Shown in pieces: positions 58,767 to 64,000 of a stretch of 64,000 nucleotides of DNA (position 1 is the first letter of the stretch; the number at the start of each line of letters is the position of its first letter). The stretch is from Pelagibacterium flavum (GTDB lineage: Bacteria; Pseudomonadota; Alphaproteobacteria; Rhizobiales; Devosiaceae), in the NCBI RefSeq assembly GCF_025854335.1, contig NZ_CP107716.1, positions 737,001-801,000 on the forward strand. Reading direction: 5' to 3'. The position numbers and the translations under genes were made by a program. The notes below the pieces were generated by a model. The model saw nothing but the letters and a program-made list of their open reading frames with translations. It ran no database searches and had not been told where the DNA came from.

Positions 58767-59756
58767 ATGAATATCTTGATTATCGGAGCCGCCGGCATGG
58801 TCGGCCGCAAGCTCACGGATGCACTTGTCGCGTCGGGCGCGTTGGCAGGCAAACAGATCGAAGGGCTCACACTGGTCGACGTGATCGAGCCGCAAATGCC
58901 GCAGGCACCGGAGCTAAACATCACCACGCGGGCGGTCGATATTGCCGATCCGAGCGTGGCCGAAACACTGATTGCCGAGCGGCCCGACGTGATCTTTCAC
59001 CTTGCCGCCATTGTTTCGGGGGAGGCCGAGCTCGATTTCGAAAAGGGCTACGCCATCAATCTCGATGGTACGCGGTATCTTTTCGAGGCGATCCGGCAGG
59101 CGGGAAAGAGTGCGCCCTATTGCCCGCGCTTTGTCTTTACCTCCTCGATTGCCGTATTCGGCGCGCCGTTTCCCGACAAGATCGGGGACGAATTTTTCCA
59201 GACGCCACGCACCAGCTACGGGACGCAGAAGGCGATCGGGGAATTGCTGCTGGCCGATTATTCGCGGCGCGGATTTCTAGACGGGGTGGGCATTCGCCTG
59301 CCGACCATCTGCATCCGCCCGGGCAAGCCCAACAAGGCGGCTTCGGGGTTCTTTTCGTCGATCCTGCGCGAACCTCTGGTGGGGCTCGAGGCCGTGTTGC
59401 CGGTGAGCGAGGATGCGCGGCACTGGCACGCCAGCCCGCGCGCGGCCGTGGGGTTTCTGATCCATGCGGCCGAGATGGATACGGCGGTGCTCGGGGCGCG
59501 GCGGAGTCTCAACATGCCGGGGCTTTCGGCGACGGTGGGTGAGCAGATCGAGGCGCTGCGGCGGGTGGCCGGGGACAAGGCGGTGGCCCTGATCCGGCGC
59601 GAGCCCGATCCGATGGTGGCCGAGATGGTCGACGGCTGGGCCAAGGATTTCGACGCGTCGCGGGCGACCTCGCTGGGGTTTAGGGCCGAAGCCTCGTTCG
59701 ACGAGATCATCGCCATCCATATCAAGGACGAGCTGGGCGGGGAGCTGCCGAAATGA
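58767..59756 (+). CDS. denD: NAD-dependent D-erythronate dehydrogenase-like SDR
   Basis: A 329-residue extended SDR/NAD epimerase-like enzyme. G-A-A-G-M-V-G at 7-13 binds [11 protein letters not shown] and Y-G-T-Q-K supply the active site, and L-P-T-I-C-I-R-P-G is typical of the DenD group, which oxidises D-erythronate at C3. The ATG at 58767 fits the conserved start, and earlier codons add 40 unconserved residues. It lies 26 bases after the LacI gene. No OtnK/OtnC partners occur nearby, so its true substrate may be another sugar acid. Confidence 0.8.
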   Translation: MNILIIGAAGMVGRKLTDALVASGALAGKQIEGLTLVDVIEPQMPQAPELNITTRAVDIADPSVAETLIAERPDVIFHLAAIVSGEAELDFEKGYAINLDGTRYLFEAIRQAGKSAPYCPRFVFTSSIAVFGAPFPDKIGDEFFQTPRTSYGTQKAIGELLLADYSRRGFLDGVGIRLPTICIRPGKPNKAASGFFSSILREPLVGLEAVLPVSEDARHWHASPRAAVGFLIHAAEMDTAVLGARRSLNMPGLSATVGEQIEALRRVAGDKAVALIRREPDPMVAEMVDGWAKDFDASRATSLGFRAEASFDEIIAIHIKDELGGELPK

Positions 59757-60499
59757 AAATCGCAATCGTGACCGGTGGCGGCACCGGAGTGGGCAAGGCG
59801 ATTGCCAAATCGCTTTATGCCGATGGGTTTGCGCTGGCGCTGTTCGGGCGCCGGCTGGAGGTGCTCGAGGCGACGGCCGCCGAGATCGACGCGAGCGGCG
59901 AGCGGGCGCTGGCGGTGTCGGTCGATATCGGGGACCGGGCAGCGGTCGAAGCGGCGTTCGAGACGGTGATCGGGCGCTGGGGGCGGCTCGATCTGCTGGT
60001 CAACAATGCCGGGATGAACGCGCCTTCGGTGGCGCTGGAAGATGTTTCGGCAGCGCAATGGGACGAGGTGGTTGCGGCGAATTTGTCGGGGGCGTTTTTC
60101 TGCACGCAGTTCGCGTTCCGCCAGTTCAAGGCGCAGAGCCCGCAGGGCGGGCGGATCATCAACAACGGGTCGATTTCAGCCACGACGCCGCGTCCGCAAT
60201 CGGCGCCCTATGCGGCGACCAAGCATGCCATTACCGGGCTGACAAAGGCTTCGGCGCTCGATGGGCGGGCTTTCAACATTGCGGTGGGGCAGATCGATAT
60301 CGGCAATGCGTCAACGGACATGACGACGCGGATGTCGTCGGGGGTGCTGCAGGCCGACGGATCAATGGCGGTCGAGCCGACCATCGATGCGGGGCATATC
60401 GCAAAGGCGGTGAGCTATATGGCGGGCCTGCCGCTGGAGGCCAATACGCTGACGATGACGGTGATGGCGACTCAGATGCCGTTTGTGGGTCGTGGGTAG
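59753..60499 (+). CDS. SDR family oxidoreductase
   Basis: A 248-residue classical SDR coupled by ATGA to the DenD-like gene. [14 protein letters not shown] and Y-A-A-T-K are in place. The C-terminus departs from the usual V-D-G-G motif ([12 protein letters not shown]), a feature of the clade that accompanies sugar-acid loci. The substrate is unknown. A family A palindrome begins at its stop codon. Confidence 0.87.
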   Translation: MKIAIVTGGGTGVGKAIAKSLYADGFALALFGRRLEVLEATAAEIDASGERALAVSVDIGDRAAVEAAFETVIGRWGRLDLLVNNAGMNAPSVALEDVSAAQWDEVVAANLSGAFFCTQFAFRQFKAQSPQGGRIINNGSISATTPRPQSAPYAATKHAITGLTKASALDGRAFNIAVGQIDIGNASTDMTTRMSSGVLQADGSMAVEPTIDAGHIAKAVSYMAGLPLEANTLTMTVMATQMPFVGRG

Positions 60500-60640
60500 G
60501 ATGCACTGATCTTCAGGCCATGAAGGGCTGCGAAGGGCGATTTGCTGCGCTTCCGGTACTCACGTACTCAATGTACGCTCCGTTCCGGTTCTCGCAAACC
60601 ACCCTTCTCGCTCCATCCTGACCTGAACCTCGGCACATCC
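60499..60640. repeat. Palindromic intergenic repeat, family A copy 3 (full length)
   Basis: A 142-base imperfect palindrome starting at the SDR stop. Arms GGATGCACTGATCTTCAGG and partner CCTGAACCTCGGCACATCC pair. The inner core GCGCTTCCGGTACTCACGTA / GTACGCTCCGTTCCGGTTCT matches the copy at 41006. The arm sequence differs from that copy but stays paired. Confidence 0.88.
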
Positions 60641-60666
60641 TCTGAGCAAGAGAACTGGAGATGGCA

Positions 60667-61794
60667 ATGAGCGTTTTTGACGAAGGCATTTTTCTGGGCC
60701 GCGTGCGGCTGGCAGAAGGTGGGCATCCGCGCATCGTGACGGTGCGGGATGGGCAGGTGGTCGATATCACAGCCAAGGCTGCGCCGACGGTGCGCGACAT
60801 CTGCGAGATGGATGATCCGGTTGGCTATGTTAGGGCTGCCGAGGGCAAGGCGATTGCCGAGCTTGGTGCGGTGCTGGACGGCAACGCGGATGGGGTGACG
60901 CTGCTTTCACCCGTCGATCTGCAGGCGGTCAAGGCGTCGGGTGTGACGTTTGTGGTGAGCCTGCTCGAGCGGGTGATCGAGGAACAGGCCAAGGGCGATG
61001 CGGGGCGAGCCGACCAGTTGCGCGGGGAAATGCTCGCGCTGATCGGGGAGGATCTGTCGCAATTGGTGCCGGGTTCTGATGCGGCGATGGCGGTCAAGGC
61101 CAAGCTGATCGAAAAGGGCGTCTGGAGCCAGTATCTCGAAGTGGGGATCGGGCCGGACGCGGAAATCTTTACCAAATGCCAGCCGATGGCCAGCGTGGGG
61201 CATGGAGCCGATGTAGGGCTGCATCCGATTTCGACCTGGAACAATCCCGAGCCGGAGGTGGCGCTGATCGTTTCGTCCAGGGGCGAAATCGTCGGAGCGA
61301 CGCTGGGCAACGACGTCAATCTGCGTGACGTCGAGGGGCGCTCGGCGCTGCTGCTGGGCAAGGCCAAGGACAACAATGCCTCTGCGGCGCTGGGGCCGTT
61401 CATCAGGCTGTTTGACGGCGATTTCTCGCTCGAGAGCGTCAAGCAGATGGAGGTCGGGCTCGAGGTTGTGGGCAAGGACGGCTTTGTTCTTACCGGCTCG
61501 TCTTCGATGAGCCAGATTTCCCGGACGCCTGAATCGCTGGTGGCGGCGGCGCTGGGGACCCATCACCAATATCCGGACGGGCTGGCGCTCTATCTGGGGA
61601 CGATGTTCGCGCCCGTTAAGGATCGCGAGGGCGCGGGGAAAGGGTTTACCCACAAGCTGGGGGATTTGGTGACGATTTCGACGCCGGCGCTGGGGGCGTT
61701 GGTCAATACGGTGCGGCTATCGACCGAATGCGCGCCCTGGACTTATGGGCCGAGGGCGCTGATGGGTGATCTGGCCAAAGCCGGCTTGCTGTGA
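60667..61794 (+). CDS. Fumarylacetoacetate hydrolase (FAH) family enzyme, XylX/2-keto-3-deoxy-acid dehydratase-like
   Basis: A 375-residue FAH-superfamily protein. The metal-binding core is seen in W-N-N-P-E-P-E-V-A-L (two Glu ligands) and G-N-D-V-N-L-R-D-V-E-G (Asp ligand), and K-A-K-D-N-N-A-S-A follows. The length matches the Caulobacter XylX/AraD1 group, which dehydrates 2-keto-3-deoxy-pentonates, more closely than the shorter diketo-hydrolases (about 285 residues). GGAG sits on the ATG at 60661, so the one at 60667 is preferred. With the aldonate dehydratases it could complete a route towards alpha-ketoglutarate semialdehyde. Confidence 0.85.
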   Translation: MSVFDEGIFLGRVRLAEGGHPRIVTVRDGQVVDITAKAAPTVRDICEMDDPVGYVRAAEGKAIAELGAVLDGNADGVTLLSPVDLQAVKASGVTFVVSLLERVIEEQAKGDAGRADQLRGEMLALIGEDLSQLVPGSDAAMAVKAKLIEKGVWSQYLEVGIGPDAEIFTKCQPMASVGHGADVGLHPISTWNNPEPEVALIVSSRGEIVGATLGNDVNLRDVEGRSALLLGKAKDNNASAALGPFIRLFDGDFSLESVKQMEVGLEVVGKDGFVLTGSSSMSQISRTPESLVAAALGTHHQYPDGLALYLGTMFAPVKDREGAGKGFTHKLGDLVTISTPALGALVNTVRLSTECAPWTYGPRALMGDLAKAGLL

Positions 61795-61861
61795 AATCGT
61801 TAAAGTGCGCGAGCCCGAGGGCTTGGTTTGCAGTCCGCACCAATATTGAATAGGTAGCTTG

Positions 61862-62803
61862 ATGGCCGAACCCATTCTGACATTCGATACGATGCTCGAG
61901 CCGATCGGTTCGGATCTGGCGGCGCGCTATGAACTGATTTCTGCGGACGATCCCCAGGCGCTGACGCGGCTTTCCGAGTTCCGCGCAGCGATCACCAATG
62001 GCGGTCTGGGGATGGAAAGCGAGTGGATCGAAAAGCTGCCCAATCTTTCATTGATCGCCGTAAACGGGGTGGGGACCGACAGGATCGATCTCGATCTTTG
62101 CGCGTCGCGATCCATTCATGTGGCGACAACGCTGGGCGTGCTGACCGACGATGTGGCCGATATGGCGATGGGGCTGGTGATTGCGGCGCTGCGCGAATTG
62201 GGGCAGGGGCTTGATTTCGTGCGTTCGGGCGACTGGGCGCAGGGCAAGAAGATGAAGCTGGCGCGATCGCTCGCGGGGAAAAAACTCGGCATTGTCGGGC
62301 TGGGGGCCATCGGGCAGGCGATCGGGGAGCGGGCGCAAGCCTTCAAATTCGATATCGGGTTCTGGAACCGGTCGGAAAAATCGGTCGATGGCTGGAGGGC
62401 GTTCGATACACCTGTTGCGCTGGCACAATGGGCCGATGTGCTTGTTGTTGCCGTGGCGGCGACACCCCAGACGCAAGCCATGATCGATAAGACGGTGCTG
62501 GACGCGTTGGGACCGGATGGGTTCGTGGTCAACATCGCGCGCGGCAGCGTGATCGAGGAAGGGGCGTTGCTCGATGCGCTCGAAGCGGGGGCCATCGCGG
62601 GAGCGGGGCTGGACGTTTTTCTGAACGAGCCGCAGATCGATGCGCGGTTCCTGGACCTCGATAACGTGTTCCTCGTGCCCCATCAGGGCAGTGCGACAGT
62701 TGAAACGCGCACCGGGATGGCGCAGACGGTCAAGGACAATGTCGATGCGTTTTTCGCCGGCAAAGTGCCACCGACATCGATCACTGCAAAACACTTCGGC
62801 TGA
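61862..62803 (+). CDS. D-2-hydroxyacid dehydrogenase (NAD)
   Basis: A 313-residue D-isomer-specific 2-hydroxyacid dehydrogenase. G-L-G-A-I-G binds NAD(P), with Arg in N-I-A-R-G-S, Glu in L-N-E-P and His in V-P-H-Q-G-S-A-T as the active-site triad. The V-A-x-x-x-x-M-A-M-G-L motif is in the glyoxylate/hydroxypyruvate reductase branch. ATG chosen over a TTG one codon earlier. Reduction of a 2-keto acid such as glyoxylate or hydroxypyruvate from sugar-acid breakdown is a likely role. Confidence 0.87.
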   Translation: MAEPILTFDTMLEPIGSDLAARYELISADDPQALTRLSEFRAAITNGGLGMESEWIEKLPNLSLIAVNGVGTDRIDLDLCASRSIHVATTLGVLTDDVADMAMGLVIAALRELGQGLDFVRSGDWAQGKKMKLARSLAGKKLGIVGLGAIGQAIGERAQAFKFDIGFWNRSEKSVDGWRAFDTPVALAQWADVLVVAVAATPQTQAMIDKTVLDALGPDGFVVNIARGSVIEEGALLDALEAGAIAGAGLDVFLNEPQIDARFLDLDNVFLVPHQGSATVETRTGMAQTVKDNVDAFFAGKVPPTSITAKHFG

Positions 62804-62846
62804 TTTGCCCGGTAAAGTGGCGGAAAGATAACAGGAGAGGTCCGGG

Positions 62847-63608
62847 ATGGGCGATCACTTCGGATCGTTGAGCGGAAAGCGTGTGCTCTATACGGGGGCG
62901 GCGGGCGGACTGGGCCTGCCCACAACGCTGAAACTGCTTGAAGCGGGCGCGCATGTGGTCGTCCTGGACAACGATCCGCAAAAGATTGCGCAACTGGAAG
63001 CGGCGGCCGGCGGTGCGGCGGGGCTGAAGGTGGCGCTGTGCGATCTTTCCGATCTGGAGGGGTTGCACGCCACGCTCGATGGGCTGATCGCCAGCGATGG
63101 CGGGTTTGATGTCGTTATCAACAACGCGGCGATCTATCCTTCAAAGCCGTTTGAAGATTTCACGCTGGCCGAGATGCAATTGGTGCACAGGATCAATGTG
63201 GAGGCGGCGCTGGTGTGCGTGATGGCGGCGTTGCCCTCGATGAAGGCCAAAGGCTGGGGGCGGATTATCAATATCTCCTCGATCACGGTGGCGGGGGCGT
63301 GGGACAATCTGGTGCCCTATGTGCAATCGAAAGCCGCGCTGATCGGGTTGGCGCGGGGGTGGGCGCGCGAGTTCGGGGGGTATGGAATTACCGTCAACGC
63401 GATTGCGCCGGGGGCGTTTCCGACCGATGCCGAGGCGATCCATCCCGACCGCGAGGCTTATGAAAAGCGCATCATCGACAGCCAGGCAATCAAGCGGCGG
63501 GGGCGGGCGGACGATATCGCCAATGCACTGATGTTTCTGGCGTCGGATGCCGCGGGGTTCATCACGGGTCAGACCCTCAATGTGGATGGCGGCTGGATCA
63601 TGAAGTAG
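62847..63608 (+). CDS. SDR family oxidoreductase
   Basis: A 253-residue classical SDR. T-G-A-A-G-G-L-G at 16-23, N-N-A-A-I-Y, Ser in N-I-S-S-I-T and Y-V-Q-S-K form the active site, and N-V-D-G-G-W ends it. GAGAGG precedes the ATG. It is the last gene of the rightward catabolic run and resembles sugar or 2-keto-3-deoxy-acid 3(4)-dehydrogenases. The substrate is unknown. Confidence 0.87.
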   Translation: MGDHFGSLSGKRVLYTGAAGGLGLPTTLKLLEAGAHVVVLDNDPQKIAQLEAAAGGAAGLKVALCDLSDLEGLHATLDGLIASDGGFDVVINNAAIYPSKPFEDFTLAEMQLVHRINVEAALVCVMAALPSMKAKGWGRIINISSITVAGAWDNLVPYVQSKAALIGLARGWAREFGGYGITVNAIAPGAFPTDAEAIHPDREAYEKRIIDSQAIKRRGRADDIANALMFLASDAAGFITGQTLNVDGGWIMK

Positions 63609-63833
63609 GGCCAAGTGGCGATTGTTCCCCTGTGACCGATTTTGCCAGTCTGCAGGCTGGTCAAATACGGCTTTCCGTTGGCCGTACACCCGGCACCGCA
63701 TGATCGTACCTGAGGCCTTGGTGGCTATGCCGACACTGTCATAGCCGCGATATCGTGGGCTCGATCGCGCGCTGAACAGCCGGGCAATTATTGACAATCG
63801 TCAAAGTGGCCGCGCCGTGCTGTGGGAAAACCG

Positions 63834-64000
63834 ATGTCACGCGTGTTTTCCGGAACCACAATAATGGCATCAAACGACAATAGCGGGCGCAAACGCCGCC
63901 GGCCCTCCGGGCGGGGCTCTGTTGTCGGCCTTGGACTTTTAAGCATAATTTCCAACCTGCTGCTGCTTACCGGCCCGCTGTTCATGCTCCAGATCTATGA
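63834..64000 (+). CDS. Type I secretion system permease/ATPase, N-terminus only
   Basis: The frame runs open to the window end and encodes about 55 residues. After a short basic leader it reaches S-I-I-S-N-L-L-L-L-T-G-P-L-F-M-L-Q-I-Y, the first TM region characteristic of PrtD/HlyB-like type I secretion ABC proteins, which typically continue D-R-V-L. A second ATG lies ten codons later. A TTGAC-AATC-GTCAA inverted repeat at 63791-63804 lies upstream and may be an operator or carry a -35. The rest of the gene lies outside the window. Confidence 0.72.
   Translation, partial: MSRVFSGTTIMASNDNSGRKRRRPSGRGSVVGLGLLSIISNLLLLTGPLFMLQIY

Overview
The window is a 64 kb piece of a GC-rich bacterial chromosome, packed with intact metabolic genes. 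It best fits an alphaproteobacterium of the order Hyphomicrobiales (Rhizobiales), possibly a Devosia-like lineage. The evidence is a CpdR-type cell-cycle receiver next to an N-formylglutamate amidohydrolase, a HisN-type histidinol phosphatase, an RpoH-style promoter with a ROSE-like thermometer before an Hsp20 gene, a CtrA-like box, and dispersed palindromes of the kind common in that order. The lineage is inferred from gene content, not from a marker tree. I see no prophage, insertion sequence or CRISPR array.

Layout. 0-3.3 kb: a glyoxalase-fold ring-cleaving dioxygenase (cut by the window edge) and its paired esterase, then a membrane diguanylate cyclase. 3.3-10.6 kb: small acetyltransferases, RidA, a second two-domain VOC dioxygenase, a GntR/FCD regulator divergent from a succinate-semialdehyde-type dehydrogenase, a secreted nuclease, SlyX, a PfkB sugar kinase and an unknown secreted protein. 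10.7-14.5 kb: an MFS transporter, then eda-modE-modA-modB on the minus strand with a candidate Mo-box and no modC. 14.7-21.2 kb: nadA-nadB, a MarR-like regulator, and an operon of creatininase-family hydrolase, LysR and a fused DUF1007/NicO metal exporter. 21.3-29.8 kb: hemH, an SPFH/NfeD pair, an outer-membrane barrel, galU, galE, a lytic transglycosylase and an SGNH hydrolase. 29.9-36 kb: gltD and gltB. 36.4-41.5 kb: hsp20 with thermometer, a structured-RNA or attenuator candidate, a lysophospholipase-like hydrolase, hisN, N-formylglutamate amidohydrolase, cpdR and two tRNA-Val genes.

41.7-48.9 kb is a minus-strand unit: sigma-54 activator, then bdhA-livG-livF-binding protein-livH-livM, with a -24/-12 promoter and two enhancer-like repeats between activator and bdhA. 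It reads as an inducible uptake and oxidation system, perhaps for 3-hydroxybutyrate or a related short acid. 49.5-63.6 kb is a large sugar-acid catabolic region: TRAP transporter (dctQMP), enolase-superfamily dehydratase, DMT transporter, IlvD/Edd-type dehydratase and gluconate-5-dehydrogenase-like SDR on the minus strand; LacI regulator, DenD-like dehydrogenase, SDR, FAH-family enzyme, D-2-hydroxyacid dehydrogenase and a further SDR on the plus strand. The window ends in the first codons of a type I secretion ABC transporter.

The strongest non-coding signals are: a family of about 80-145 bp palindromes that begin at stop codons and whose outer arms covary; three other dispersed repeat families; the ROSE-like hairpin; the Mo-box; the sigma-54 promoter with paired upstream sites; and an orphan double hairpin with a T-run before the hydrolase at 37.3 kb.
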